41,404 nucleotides of DNA, from positions 1-41,404 of the IMG/VR virus record IMGVR_UViG_3300022752_000143; one strand, 5' to 3'. Shown here one piece after another: positions 23,550 to 32,186 of this stretch (its first letter is position 1; each line of letters opens with the position of its first letter). This stretch comes from a virus. The notes beneath the pieces are model-generated. The model was given only the letters and a program-made list of their open reading frames with translations, did no database searches and was not told the origin of the DNA. A program made the position numbers and the translations under genes.

Positions 23550-24116
23550 ATGAACGCATATTTCGTAGGGATCACTCAACAAGAAAAAAATAACATTCTG
23601 GATCAACATAAGAAAATTTATGATGGGTACAGATTAGTTCAACAAAACAATACTGAACCACAACCTTTGTATGTTCAAGATTTTGCAAACGACAAGGAGG
23701 GTTTTGTTGTAAATAATAAGGGTGATGTAAAAAAATATACAAATATGGGTATCAATGAATCTCAAGAAGATTTTGAAACTATTGAGATGGAGGAAGATGA
23801 TTGTGTTGAATGTGGTATGAAGGAAACTTACGAAGATATGGATATGGATGATGCTTATGCATATCGTGATGATATGAACCCAGAAGCTGATGAAATTGAT
23901 TTAGAAGATTTGAATGCGGCATCCGAGTTTTATGATAAGTTAAAATCAGGTGAGGGACAAAAACCAAGTGATAGATTAAATGAACCTTCGGATGAGGAAG
24001 ACAACAATTGGATGTTTGTTGAAGATGAGTTTACGGAGAGTGAAGACCTGGATGAATCATTTCACACACAAAGAAATAAAATACTTGAAATGTTTCAAAG
24101 AACGTCTAGGTTCTGA
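23550..24116 (+). CDS. Acidic virion-type protein, 188 aa
   Basis: Start at ATG 23550 (MNAYFVGITQQEKNNILDQH), preferred over an in-frame upstream start because the late-type box is just before it. The N-terminal 70 residues look folded (DGYRLV..PLYVQDFANDKEGFVVNNKGDVKKYTNMGI); the rest is highly acidic with a CVEC pair (Cys residues about 82 and 85) and long Asp/Glu runs. Unknown. Acidic low-complexity regions are common in prohead core/scaffold-type proteins. The 3' end overlaps the convergent gene by 22 nt. Confidence 0.6.
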   Translation: MNAYFVGITQQEKNNILDQHKKIYDGYRLVQQNNTEPQPLYVQDFANDKEGFVVNNKGDVKKYTNMGINESQEDFETIEMEEDDCVECGMKETYEDMDMDDAYAYRDDMNPEADEIDLEDLNAASEFYDKLKSGEGQKPSDRLNEPSDEEDNNWMFVEDEFTESEDLDESFHTQRNKILEMFQRTSRF

Positions 24117-24388
24117 GAATTTTCCGTGAGTTTTTTGTAGATCAAAAACCCTTCGATGTCTCTAAGAATTTGATCAATATAGTCGTATTTTCTGTTTCCT
24201 CTTGATATCTTTTTGTTTGATATCAAATAATATATTGGGGCTCCTTTGACTTTTCTGATAGTCACAACGATATCATTTGAAAGAAATATTTTTTTTTCCG
24301 TTCTTCCAATACAAGTTACGTTGTTGTATGAAGTACCAACTTGCATATCCAAAAGAAATTTGTGAGCGTCAGACCAAAGATCATTCAT
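24095..24388 (-). CDS. Unknown protein, 97 aa
   Basis: Not recognised. Basic, mixed alpha/beta, with CIGRTEKKIFLSNDIVVTIRKVKG in the middle. A -7-type box TATATTTG ends 5 nt before the ATG, but no -33 element at the usual spacing was found. Its 3' end overlaps the convergent acidic-protein gene by 22 nt. Confidence 0.55.
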   Translation of the reverse strand: MNDLWSDAHKFLLDMQVGTSYNNVTCIGRTEKKIFLSNDIVVTIRKVKGAPIYYLISNKKISRGNRKYDYIDQILRDIEGFLIYKKLTENSQNLDVL

Positions 24389-24483
24389 ACCACAAATATA
24401 CGTAAAATATTTAAGGTTGTTTATTTTTTAATGTGAAATATTGATTTTTTTGAAAAAATGAGATATTTGTAAGAAAAAAAATT

Positions 24484-24786
24484 ATGGAAATAAGAGAAAT
24501 TTTGGAAACTAACTTGGTCTCAAATAATTTGGAGGTCAAATTTAGAATAGACGAGGATACCGATGAGGTCATCAGAACTTATACATTTGATTTGGATGTC
24601 ATTTTGGAATATGGTTACGACATTTTTCCAGAACCATTGGATATGACCGATATGGATGAAGAATATTTGGATGAGGAATATGAGATGGAAGAATTTGAAA
24701 CAGAAATCGATGAAAGTGAATTGACATTGTTTATGAATGAATTTTTTTCGATAACTGAGAAACTTCCTGAAGCCGAAAGTTATTAA
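24484..24786 (+). CDS. Acidic protein, 100 aa
   Basis: Not recognised. MEIREILETNLVSNNLEVKFRIDEDTDE has a beta-hairpin pattern; residues 50-85 are almost all Asp, Glu, Met and Tyr. A variant box ATATTTGT (24463-24470) lies 13 nt upstream. First of a rightward set of five virion-type genes. Confidence 0.55.
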   Translation: MEIREILETNLVSNNLEVKFRIDEDTDEVIRTYTFDLDVILEYGYDIFPEPLDMTDMDEEYLDEEYEMEEFETEIDESELTLFMNEFFSITEKLPEAESY

Positions 24787-24790
24787 TTGA

Positions 24791-24798
24791 ATATTTAT
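24791..24798 (+). promoter_or_regulatory. Late-type ATATTTAT box
   Basis: ATATTTAT, 5 nt before the ATG at 24804; a transcript from here would be leaderless or nearly so. Confidence 0.55.
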
Positions 24799-24803
24799 AA
24801 CTT

Positions 24804-25043
24804 ATGAGTGATATTGATATAAATTACTACATAAGAATGTTACGTTCTTTGATAGGAAATAAAGTTGAATTTGAAGAACAAGAGACTGATGGTGCAACAA
24901 CGAGCTCAGGCCCGCCACCAGCATACCCAACGGTCACCAAATGGGAAACGGGGATTAAAAGAGGTTCCGCCAACCAAATAGGTAATACCAAATGGAAAGA
25001 TTCATATCCCATAACAAGAGGTAAAGCGAATACTTTACTATAA
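24804..25043 (+). CDS. Small virion-type protein, 79 aa
   Basis: Not recognised. Short helical N-terminus (INYYIRMLRSLIGNKVEFEEQ), then a Gly/Pro/Thr-rich extended C-terminus with the repeated NQIG/NTKW pattern (GIKRGSANQIGNTKWKDSYPITRGKANTLL). Extended basic tails of this kind occur in capsid or tail components. Late-type box directly upstream. Confidence 0.55.
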   Translation: MSDIDINYYIRMLRSLIGNKVEFEEQETDGATTSSGPPPAYPTVTKWETGIKRGSANQIGNTKWKDSYPITRGKANTLL

Positions 25044-25047
25044 TCAG

Positions 25048-25055
25048 ATATTTAT
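25048..25055 (+). promoter_or_regulatory. Late-type ATATTTAT box
   Basis: ATATTTAT, 23 nt before the ATG at 25079. Confidence 0.45.
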
Positions 25056-25078
25056 TGATGTCTTATATCTAAAAAATA

Positions 25079-26320
25079 ATGTTAGTTAGTGAAAATAAAA
25101 AATGGTTATATTTTGAAGAAACCCTTATCGATTTAGAAAAGGGTTTGAGATATAATGTAAATAACATGCACCCTGTTGTTGTATGTGAATTTTTTAAAGA
25201 ACATACATTACATAATTTAAAACTCGGTCTAAATGATAAAACTCAAATTTTTTCAAATATAAAAAAATTGATTTATCCTTTGATAAGTTTTGATCCAAAT
25301 ATTGTACTTGAATATGAAGTAAAATATGGAATGAAACTAATCACAGAAAATATACAGGATAGTTTATTATCATTAGAAATTTTAGTTATAGAGAGTTGGG
25401 ATTTTGTTAAAAATAAATTATTGGAAATTTTTCCTATAGGAAAAAATTTTTTGAATGAACAAGAAAAAAACGTATTCCAAAAAGCTTTGGACGCAACCAA
25501 AAAAATTACTAGTAGTGTAATTTCATCAGTTAAAGAAGCAGCATCTTATGTTTTGAAACAAGGGCTTCCTTGGTTTTTTGATAAATTGGAAAAATTTTTA
25601 TTAAACCCAGTAACAATTGGCGCTGATGTTGCGTTGAGTATGTTGGGAATTGGTAAAGTTACTAGTGCAATTTTATGGGGTTCTTTGGGTATATGGAAAT
25701 TATATCAACTATCAATAGGTAAAATGCCAAATACTTGGTTAACGTACTTAGATATTGGTTGTTGTTTTTTAGGTTTAATATTGACTGGAGCCGCGGTAAA
25801 ACCAATCAAAAGGTTTTTAAATGCAAATAGAACAGCAAAATGGGCTTCAATTAAAAAATCACCAATCCTAGCACCATTAGTAAAACTAATAGAACTAGGT
25901 GCAACTGGAATCAAAAGTTTATTACTACAACCAATCAAATGGTTATCGAATACATTAGGTTTAAAATCGGTAAGTAATGTAATTCAACAAGCCCAAAATT
26001 CTTTAACTAGTTTTTCAAAAAATTTGAATAACTTATTTCGTGAGGGGGTTGCAGCAGGTAAAAAGGCAATTAAAACAGATATTACAAATCCAATTAGACA
26101 GTTATCTAAAAAATCTGGACAAGAAATTGCAAAAGCTGGTCTTAGGGGTGTTCAGTGGGGTGCTGGTATGGGTGCTTTAACCGCTGGTATAGAAAAATAT
26201 GCTGCGGATCAAGTAGAAAAACAAAAACAAATGTCAAACCAATTACTCAACCCTGAGATAATGAATAGCGTCGGTTCAACAATGAGAGATGAATGGGCCG
26301 CAGCTGGATTATATGATTAA
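25079..26320 (+). CDS. Large protein with hydrophobic core, virion-type
   Basis: 413 aa, not recognised. The N-terminal 150 residues are helical and charged. Residues about 180-250 are hydrophobic and Gly-rich (NPVTIGADVALSMLGIGKV, AILWGSLGIWKLYQL, WLTYLDIGCCFLGLILTGAAV), enough for two or three membrane passes. Then comes a basic amphipathic region and a late Gly/Ala segment (GVQWGAGMGALTAGIEKYA). This resembles phage internal or ejection proteins that insert in the host membrane during DNA entry. Followed at 18 nt by the PG-binding membrane protein. Confidence 0.58.
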   Translation: MLVSENKKWLYFEETLIDLEKGLRYNVNNMHPVVVCEFFKEHTLHNLKLGLNDKTQIFSNIKKLIYPLISFDPNIVLEYEVKYGMKLITENIQDSLLSLEILVIESWDFVKNKLLEIFPIGKNFLNEQEKNVFQKALDATKKITSSVISSVKEAASYVLKQGLPWFFDKLEKFLLNPVTIGADVALSMLGIGKVTSAILWGSLGIWKLYQLSIGKMPNTWLTYLDIGCCFLGLILTGAAVKPIKRFLNANRTAKWASIKKSPILAPLVKLIELGATGIKSLLLQPIKWLSNTLGLKSVSNVIQQAQNSLTSFSKNLNNLFREGVAAGKKAIKTDITNPIRQLSKKSGQEIAKAGLRGVQWGAGMGALTAGIEKYAADQVEKQKQMSNQLLNPEIMNSVGSTMRDEWAAAGLYD

Positions 26321-26338
26321 AATAAAATACTAACTATT

Positions 26339-27559
26339 ATGGAAAACAATAATACAAAAATGATTAGACACTTCATAAATTTGATGGAGTCTGTAAATAA
26401 TAAAATTTTATCTGATAATTTACAAGATGAAAAAAATAAATTAGAAGAACAAACCCAATTAGCTGGTAAATTACTTGGTTCATTACGTGGTTTACAAAAT
26501 GCTGACGAGATTGCAAAAAATGCAGCAATATTTACTGGGGTAAAAGGCATTAAAAATTACGATGATTTGGTTAATGCATTGGCAACAATGAATGAGATAC
26601 AAAAAAATCAACTCGTCAAAAATTTAATCAGAACTGTCCCCGAATTAAAAAATACGTTTAGAGCTCAATTGATGACGTTAGATGATTTTGTAAAAGGAGC
26701 TCAAAATGTATATCCTGATGGTGTCGCTGGTCAAGTTAATACACAAAAAGAAGCTATAGTAATGAAAACACTCAAAGGTTTTGGATATGCCGATGATGAG
26801 GCTCGTGAAATTATTAGAAAAACAGCGGAAAGTGCGGGACGTAAAACTCCAAATCGTTTGGCAGGTCAATTACTAAGGGACAAAGGGCCTAAAGGTGGTA
26901 CTCAAAAACCAAAAAAGACACAAGTTGCTAATCAAGCCAAAAACGCGGCCGAAGAAATACCTGTTGTTACCGCTGAAGAAATTAAAATGAGTAGATTTAA
27001 AAAATTACTTAATGGTACAAAACAATTTGTTTGGAACAATAAGTGGGGTGTTGCTACAGGCGCACTATTATTAGGTGCTTGGTGGCTTTGGTCTCGAGGT
27101 GGTAAGGAGGAGGTAAAAATTGTTAATCCCGATGGTCAAGATATAACACCTGTAGCCCCAGAAACAAAACAAAAATCAAAATACATTCCAACAGGAAAAA
27201 ATGAATGTGTAATCAATATTCAAACATTCTTGAAAAGTCAAAAGATTGATTTAGGTAATACTGGTCCTAACGGTGATGGTGTTGATGGTATTTATGGTCC
27301 TAAAACCGTTGCGGCTGTACAAACGTTTCAAGGAAAATTTCCTGATTTAAACGTTGATGGAATTTGGGGACCACTCACAGCAGCAAAAACAGAGAATAAA
27401 GTTTTACCTTGTGGTGTAGCTTCGACAACTACTACTCAGACAAATACAAGTACTACACCAAATAATATAAAAAATCAACTAGATAGTTTAGTAAATCTAG
27501 ATCAGTCACAATATCCAGGAATATACGGAACTGACGTATCACAATATAATGTAAAATAA
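26339..27559 (+). CDS. Membrane protein with peptidoglycan-binding domain, virion-type
   Basis: 406 aa. The leader reads MENNNTKMIRHFINLME-S, ending L-M-E. A helical first half is followed by a basic linker, a single transmembrane helix at about 232-247 (GVATGALLLGAWWLW), then a PG_binding_1 domain at about 285-355 (CVINIQTFLKSQKIDLG, DGVDGIYGPKTVAAVQTFQ, LNVDGIWGPLTAAK) and a Thr/Asn-rich tail. It could anchor in a membrane and bind murein, as expected of a protein acting at infection or lysis. It has no catalytic domain. Between two other virion-type genes on the same strand. Confidence 0.72.
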   Translation: MENNNTKMIRHFINLMESVNNKILSDNLQDEKNKLEEQTQLAGKLLGSLRGLQNADEIAKNAAIFTGVKGIKNYDDLVNALATMNEIQKNQLVKNLIRTVPELKNTFRAQLMTLDDFVKGAQNVYPDGVAGQVNTQKEAIVMKTLKGFGYADDEAREIIRKTAESAGRKTPNRLAGQLLRDKGPKGGTQKPKKTQVANQAKNAAEEIPVVTAEEIKMSRFKKLLNGTKQFVWNNKWGVATGALLLGAWWLWSRGGKEEVKIVNPDGQDITPVAPETKQKSKYIPTGKNECVINIQTFLKSQKIDLGNTGPNGDGVDGIYGPKTVAAVQTFQGKFPDLNVDGIWGPLTAAKTENKVLPCGVASTTTTQTNTSTTPNNIKNQLDSLVNLDQSQYPGIYGTDVSQYNVK

Positions 27560-27590
27560 ATTCATATTAGAAACAAAAAAATATTATTAT

Positions 27591-28253
27591 ATGGACAAGA
27601 TATCACAAAGTCTAAAAAAAAACATTTCTGAAATTAAAGAGAAAAAGAGTGATCTCATCATTGAACATAGTATTGTTCAATCAAGATTAAAATTTGTTTT
27701 AGAACAAGAATATATTTCAGAAAAACATTTAGTATTATCGTACTTATCTGAAATAATACATTTAGAAGAACAAGGATATAATTTGACTCAACTCAATGAA
27801 GAGTTTGATCTATTTGGTGTTTTAGGCGGATTTATTGGTGGTGGCGTTAGTGCTATACCAGAAGTAATGAAAGAGTATATTGTTGATGCTGTAGCTAAAC
27901 TTTTAGGAATACAAAAAACAAGTTATTTTTATAATATCGTAAAAAATACGATAGCTAGCACACCTATTGCTGAATTTCCCAAATTACTTACTAGTTGTCA
28001 ATATTTGACAAATAGAATTTCTGACAGTTTGATAGAGTCAATCATAACAACCAAACAAGCTGAAACTGGTTATGATAACAATTTTTTAAATCTGATTAGA
28101 AATGCAATTGTCACACATTTAACAGAAAGTAAAAATTCTGTAATACAAAAATTACAAGATTTACTTCTCCCAATTATCTGTGACGCTGTAACAAAATGGC
28201 GAGAAAATATCAAAAATCTAGGAAAAGAGTGGGCTATGAAATTAGCAAATTAA
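27591..28253 (+). CDS. Unknown virion-type protein, 220 aa
   Basis: Not recognised. N-terminus MDKISQSLKKNISE-IKEKKSD offers an I-S-E site. After a helical, charged first third comes a short hydrophobic segment FDLFGVLGGFIGGGVSAIPEV (about 77-97), then helices to the end. The Gly-rich segment may insert in a membrane. It ends the rightward set and overlaps the convergent HNH gene by 4 nt. Confidence 0.58.
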   Translation: MDKISQSLKKNISEIKEKKSDLIIEHSIVQSRLKFVLEQEYISEKHLVLSYLSEIIHLEEQGYNLTQLNEEFDLFGVLGGFIGGGVSAIPEVMKEYIVDAVAKLLGIQKTSYFYNIVKNTIASTPIAEFPKLLTSCQYLTNRISDSLIESIITTKQAETGYDNNFLNLIRNAIVTHLTESKNSVIQKLQDLLLPIICDAVTKWRENIKNLGKEWAMKLAN

Positions 28254-28741
28254 AAAAAATCTCTTTTAAAGTTTTCCCAAGTAGTCTCCAAATTTTTACC
28301 AGCAATTTCAGTAAAAAATTGAGGTTCGTACGGTTGAACATTCAATTTCATTTTTGCTTGCTCCAAACTTTTATCACCTTTTTTTACATTACAACTAGAA
28401 CAAGATGTCACCATATTTGACCAAGTATTTGGGCCACCTTTAGATCTAGGTATGATGTGATCAAGCGTTAAATTCCTTTTTGACCCACAATAAACACACT
28501 GATGGTTATCTCGAGCATAAATTCTATGACGACTAATTTTGATTGCTTTTGGTCTAAATTTAACATAATTAAATAACCTAATGATCAAAGGTCGAATAAA
28601 TTCCCCTGAAACCGTTAAAATTTTTTCTAAATCCTCTTTCAAAATTTCCGCTTTACCTTTCAAAATTAATTTCATACTTTTTTGTAAAGAAGTTATATTC
28701 AATGGTGTAAAATCGGCATTTAATACTAATACGTGACTCAT
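28250..28741 (-). CDS. HNH endonuclease
   Basis: 163 aa from the ATG at 28741 (MSHVLVLNADFTPLN), preferred over an upstream TTG. The zinc-ribbon pair CVYC (82-85) and CSSC (114-117) frames the HNH core LTLDHIIPRSKGG (D94, H95) and N109, with all catalytic positions present. It closely follows the Bacteroidota family of stand-alone HNH proteins beginning MSRVLVLNADYTPLN. It cuts double-stranded DNA. It may be a homing-type or packaging-associated nuclease, or act on host DNA. Host-type promoter upstream. Confidence 0.9.
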   Translation of the reverse strand: MSHVLVLNADFTPLNITSLQKSMKLILKGKAEILKEDLEKILTVSGEFIRPLIIRLFNYVKFRPKAIKISRHRIYARDNHQCVYCGSKRNLTLDHIIPRSKGGPNTWSNMVTSCSSCNVKKGDKSLEQAKMKLNVQPYEPQFFTEIAGKNLETTWENFKRDFF

Positions 28742-28757
28742 TATTTGACTTTTTATC

Positions 28758-28788
28758 AAAACATACTAAATTTTGTTCGTAAATCAAA
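28758..28788 (-). promoter_or_regulatory. Host-type promoter of the HNH gene
   Basis: Minus strand TTTG (28785-28788), 19 nt, TATGTTTT (28758-28765), 16 nt before the ATG. Confidence 0.45.
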
Positions 28789-28795
28789 TATAATT

Positions 28796-28990
28796 ATGTC
28801 ATACTGTATTATCAAAAATATCAAAGTTGAAAATAAAGATACCAACATTCACAAAATACTACCTGTGATTCTTTTGGATAATCAGGATGAAGTATTAGAA
28901 TTTGAAAATTTTGACGAGGCTGAAAAATTTCGAGTTTTGCTCCAAAAGAATTCTGACTCAAATCACGAATATTTAGTTAAACAGATTTAA
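28796..28990 (+). CDS. Small unknown protein, 64 aa
   Basis: Not recognised. ATG at 28796 (MSYCIIKNIKVENKDTN). A beta-strand, beta-strand, helix pattern: VILLDNQDEVLEF, then DEAEKFRVLL. It lies 2 nt before the DUF6915-like gene and is probably co-transcribed. Confidence 0.6.
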   Translation: MSYCIIKNIKVENKDTNIHKILPVILLDNQDEVLEFENFDEAEKFRVLLQKNSDSNHEYLVKQI

Positions 28991-28992
28991 GA

Positions 28993-29346
28993 ATGGCACA
29001 TCCAATTCTTCACGCAAAATCATCTGCAAAAAAATTTGGTGGAAAATGGGAAGATTATATTCACTTACATAATTGGCTTGATGAAACAAAAGGGTGGGTA
29101 GGACACTCTATACACCGAATGTTTCGACATCATAGTGAAGGAATTTTTGAAATGGAAAAAATTTTTGGTACATCATTTCAAAATAGTGAAGATAAGATTG
29201 TTTATACAAGGTATGTGGGTGAACAACATGTATTGGAAGATTGTTATAATTACATTCCTTCAGCAAAAGAATGGATAGACGCGATTAAATCCGAAAAAAA
29301 ACCAATGTGGTTTTTAAGAACAGGTAAAATAGAATTAGAAGATTAG
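28993..29346 (+). CDS. DUF6915-like protein
   Basis: 117 aa. The sequence MAHPILHAKSSAKKFGGKWEDYIHLHNWLDETKGWVGHSIHRMFRHHSEGIFEMEKIFG fits a family found in phages and bacteria (I recall it as DUF6915) with conserved His residues (HxxAxSSAxKFGGxxxDYxxIHxWxD, RHHxEGIFxxExxFG). The His cluster suggests metal binding. Function unknown. Confidence 0.75.
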   Translation: MAHPILHAKSSAKKFGGKWEDYIHLHNWLDETKGWVGHSIHRMFRHHSEGIFEMEKIFGTSFQNSEDKIVYTRYVGEQHVLEDCYNYIPSAKEWIDAIKSEKKPMWFLRTGKIELED

Positions 29347-29354
29347 ATATTTAT
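29347..29354 (+). promoter_or_regulatory. Late-type ATATTTAT box
   Basis: ATATTTAT, 4 nt before the ATG at 29359. The 19-20 nt upstream hold no TTTG, which separates this class from the host-type promoters. Confidence 0.6.
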
Positions 29355-29358
29355 TTTT

Positions 29359-30099
29359 ATGAACCAAACAGCAAAACAACTTGTAGCCGTAATAAAATAC
29401 TGGCAAAGAAAATGTTCTAAAGTATATTTTGAAATGGATGAAGAGTTGGGTGGATTTGGATGGGATTACCAAAATTCATGTCAATGTACTTCAATAGACA
29501 ATTCAATGACCAAATTACCATATCCAACCCCAATGCGAGTAGTCATGCAGTATTTGATTGATTTACTAGATTTAGAAGATAGAGCAGTAAATGATATAGA
29601 TGCGGGAGACCCCAACATTTATTCATATGAATTTCAGTTTAATTTTTCAGAAAAGAATTTTAAAGTGATTTGTAATTATTCATACATTACGGAAGGTGAT
29701 GAAATAGTTTCAATGAGAAACACCAAAAATAATGAAGTGTTAACTGAAGTATTGAATGATCTTAAAAAAAATGGAAAGAAAGGGAAATACCGAGTTGATT
29801 TTAATGGTAGTGGAGACTCTGGATATATTGATGATAACATGAGTAGTTTGGAAAGGTCTGAGGCAGATAAAATTCCAAGTGGATTAGAGGATGAGTTATA
29901 TGACTTCTTAGGTGCCAGACACCCTGGGTGGGAAAATAATGAGGGTAGTTTTGGGTTTTTTATTATTGACTTAAATAATAACTCAATTGAACTAAATTAT
30001 ACCGAAAATTATGAAGAAAGTGACTCCGTAATGATTCATATGGGTTCAATAGACGAATTAATTCAAACTATAACTTCAAGTGACGACAATAACAATTAA
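29359..30099 (+). CDS. DUF6878-like protein, first paralogue
   Basis: 246 aa. Its C-terminal half reads KGKYRVDFNGSGDSGYID, IPSGLEDELYDFLGARHPGWENNEGSFGFFIIDL, a pattern like the uncharacterised DUF6878 family (GxGDSG...LxxxLYxxLexxhpGWExNxGxxGxf). The N-terminal half holds WQRKCSKVYFEMDEE and a Cys pair (CQCTS). Tandem paralogue of the next gene. Cytoplasmic by appearance. Function unknown. Confidence 0.7.
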   Translation: MNQTAKQLVAVIKYWQRKCSKVYFEMDEELGGFGWDYQNSCQCTSIDNSMTKLPYPTPMRVVMQYLIDLLDLEDRAVNDIDAGDPNIYSYEFQFNFSEKNFKVICNYSYITEGDEIVSMRNTKNNEVLTEVLNDLKKNGKKGKYRVDFNGSGDSGYIDDNMSSLERSEADKIPSGLEDELYDFLGARHPGWENNEGSFGFFIIDLNNNSIELNYTENYEESDSVMIHMGSIDELIQTITSSDDNNN

Positions 30100-30108
30100 A
30101 TTAATAAA

Positions 30109-30852
30109 ATGAATTCACCAGTAAAACAACTTATGGCTTTGATTAGCTATTGGAAAAAAAAATGTCATGTCGTTTCTTTTGATGTTGACGGAGATCTTTC
30201 TAGGATTTACGAGAGGCGTGACTACTGTTGGTGCCGCCAAGTAGATGGTAACGAATTCAAACAACCATTCCCAACTCCAATGTCTGCTGTAGTATCTTTC
30301 ATTGCTGAAAAATTAAATTTGGAAATAATACAGTATCACAATATTGATCAGGATCCAGAACTTGTTCATACTGAATTCTTTGAGTATTCATTTGACTTCC
30401 CAAATAATAAATTTACAGTAACTGGAGATTTTTCATATCTTACTGAAGGAGACGGAAAAAGTTACCTTATGAGCACTAAAAAAAATCCAAAATTAGATGA
30501 AGTATTGAATGATCTAATGAATGACGGTAAAAAAGGAAAGTATCGTGTTGATTTTAATGGTAATGGTGATGAGGGTTATATCGATGACAAAATGAGTTCG
30601 TTGGAAACTAAAGATGAAGTTCGAATTCCAAGTGGATTAGAAGATATATTATATGATTTTTTGGAAGCTACGATCCCAGGTTGGGAAGAAGAAAATGGTG
30701 GCCAAGGATTTTTCATTATTGATTTAGACAAAAGAACAATTAGGTTAAATTATACACCAACAATCAATGTCAACGAAGAACTTTTAATTTACAGTTCTTC
30801 TTTGGATGAATTAATTCAAACGATTAGTGTCGATACGGAGAGTGTCGAATGA
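30109..30852 (+). CDS. DUF6878-like protein, second paralogue
   Basis: 247 aa. Aligns end to end with the preceding protein: MNSPVKQLMALISYWKKKC, PFPTPMSAVV, LNDLMNDGKKGKYRVDFNGN, IPSGLEDILYDFLEA, GFFIIDL, SLDELIQTIS. About half of the positions are shared, most in the C-terminal half. It lies 9 nt after its partner. Its last 42 nt overlap the convergent lipoprotein gene. Confidence 0.7.
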   Translation: MNSPVKQLMALISYWKKKCHVVSFDVDGDLSRIYERRDYCWCRQVDGNEFKQPFPTPMSAVVSFIAEKLNLEIIQYHNIDQDPELVHTEFFEYSFDFPNNKFTVTGDFSYLTEGDGKSYLMSTKKNPKLDEVLNDLMNDGKKGKYRVDFNGNGDEGYIDDKMSSLETKDEVRIPSGLEDILYDFLEATIPGWEEENGGQGFFIIDLDKRTIRLNYTPTINVNEELLIYSSSLDELIQTISVDTESVE

Positions 30853-31179
30853 TTTAGCACTATTGTATTGTTCACGGGACAAGTAAATTAAACACTCAAT
30901 TTCTTTTTCTTTCAGTTTTTTTTCTTTGATCTTCATTTCAATATTCACTTTTTTCAAAGAATCAGCTGTTTGAACATACAAAACGTTCTTTTCTTTAATT
31001 TTTGGTATTCGCGATTCAATACTATCCAAAATTTTGTTTAAACTATCCAAATTAGTTGTAGGTTCTGAAGAAATGGTGTCTAAAAAAATAATTGCAGAAT
31101 CGATGTATCTTTCTTCTTCCTTAGTTTGTATTAGGTTACAAGAACTCAAAATTAAAAAAAACAATAGTGAATATTTCAT
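30811..31179 (-). CDS. Lipoprotein, outer-membrane spanin candidate
   Basis: 122 aa. Signal MKYSLLFFLILSSC with lipobox LSSC (Cys 14), then a mainly helical, Lys/Glu-rich chain with coiled-coil potential (SLKKVNIEMKIKEKKLKEKEIE). The start codon overlaps the stop of the preceding membrane protein (ATGA). An inner-membrane coiled-coil protein coupled to an outer-membrane lipoprotein is the usual layout of two-component spanins, which fuse the membranes in the last step of lysis. Longer than typical o-spanins. Inferred from architecture only. Confidence 0.6.
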   Translation of the reverse strand: MKYSLLFFLILSSCNLIQTKEEERYIDSAIIFLDTISSEPTTNLDSLNKILDSIESRIPKIKEKNVLYVQTADSLKKVNIEMKIKEKKLKEKEIECLIYLSREQYNSAKSFDTLRIDTNRLN

Positions 31180-31430
31180 CTTGTTTGTTCGTTAAGTACC
31201 GATAATATTCCTTGAGTTCTAGCTAATGTACTATCTGTTTTACGTAATCTTTCTGTTAAATTTTTTACATCTTCTCTTAGTTCAACAACATCCGATGAAC
31301 AACTTTTGATTTGTTTTTGATAGTTCATTTTGTTGTCGACCCATAAATACCCGACAACTAAAATCAAAATGAATTGAATATACTTCAGAGGATCTTTCAA
31401 ATAATCTTCAAACGATAAAGGAATCTTCAT
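31176..31430 (-). CDS. Membrane-anchored coiled coil, inner-membrane spanin candidate
   Basis: 84 aa. Short cytoplasmic N-terminus, one transmembrane helix at about 17-31 (YIQFILILVVGYLWV), then a periplasmic coiled coil (VVELREDVKNLTERLRKTDSTLARTQGILSVL). This is the i-spanin (Rz-like) layout. The gene is translationally coupled to the lipoprotein gene that follows. A near-match box (CATTTAT) lies just upstream, in keeping with late expression. Confidence 0.6.
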   Translation of the reverse strand: MKIPLSFEDYLKDPLKYIQFILILVVGYLWVDNKMNYQKQIKSCSSDVVELREDVKNLTERLRKTDSTLARTQGILSVLNEQTR

Positions 31431-31475
31431 AGCATATAAATGTTCTAAAATATAATTATATTTAAATCAAAAAAA

Positions 31476-32126
31476 ATGGCATACATTGAACACAATTTTT
31501 TTCCGCTCAAAGTTTTCCTTAGAAATGAGTACTTATACCAAGGAAAAAAAGGTCATGGAGAATTCACACCCGGAGTTATTATATCTGTAAGATGTATGCC
31601 GGGACAAGCTACATTATTTCAAGTTCTTTTAGAAAATGGAGTTTTAAGAGATAAATTACCAAGTCACGCTCTTTTGACCGAACCTGAATTACCAAATCCA
31701 GATTTACCTTTTCATTATTTACAGATTTGGAATTGTTTTTCTTATAATTTTACTTTAATACATTTGTCATACGTATACGATACTCCTGTAGAAGTTTATA
31801 TGAAAGATAGAAAATTTTATAAAGGAAATTATTACGCTACAATAAATTGGGGTAGTAATGATTTTAATACTGATCTAACATTATCTGAAGATCCATTGGA
31901 ACATAAATCTCACCATATTATTTTACTAGAAAATGGTCAAATAGCTCTACAACCAAACAATCGAATTAAATGGTTTGAACCTAGTTTTGTTACAAAACCT
32001 TTTCCAGAAAAACCAGATTATCTTGTTAATAAAGATTATTATAATTGTGAAGGGTATGAAAAATGGAATACTGAGGATAGCGAAAGAATGTTTTATGATA
32101 ATGACTCTGGTTTTCCAAAAAAATAA
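31476..32126 (+). CDS. Unknown 216-aa protein
   Basis: Not recognised. Aromatic-rich, beta-rich chain without signal peptide. VFLRNEYLYQGKKGHGEFTPGVIISVRCMPGQATLFQVLLENGVLRDKLP and VYMKDRKFYKGNYYATINWG appear to be two related beta-barrel-like halves, each followed by LLENG (51-55 and about 158-162). It starts a rightward unit with the GAF-like and M23 genes. A TATATTTAA box lies about 15 nt upstream. Confidence 0.6.
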   Translation: MAYIEHNFFPLKVFLRNEYLYQGKKGHGEFTPGVIISVRCMPGQATLFQVLLENGVLRDKLPSHALLTEPELPNPDLPFHYLQIWNCFSYNFTLIHLSYVYDTPVEVYMKDRKFYKGNYYATINWGSNDFNTDLTLSEDPLEHKSHHIILLENGQIALQPNNRIKWFEPSFVTKPFPEKPDYLVNKDYYNCEGYEKWNTEDSERMFYDNDSGFPKK

Positions 32127-32186
32127 TTCAAAATTGTTAATTTAATTAATAGAACGTGATATTTAATTGATAAATCAATTTAACAA

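Noticed and set aside
32127-32186. Gap before the GAF-like gene as an RNA gene
   Set aside because: Only AT-rich sequence with an ATATTTAA variant box and a short palindrome; no stable structure.
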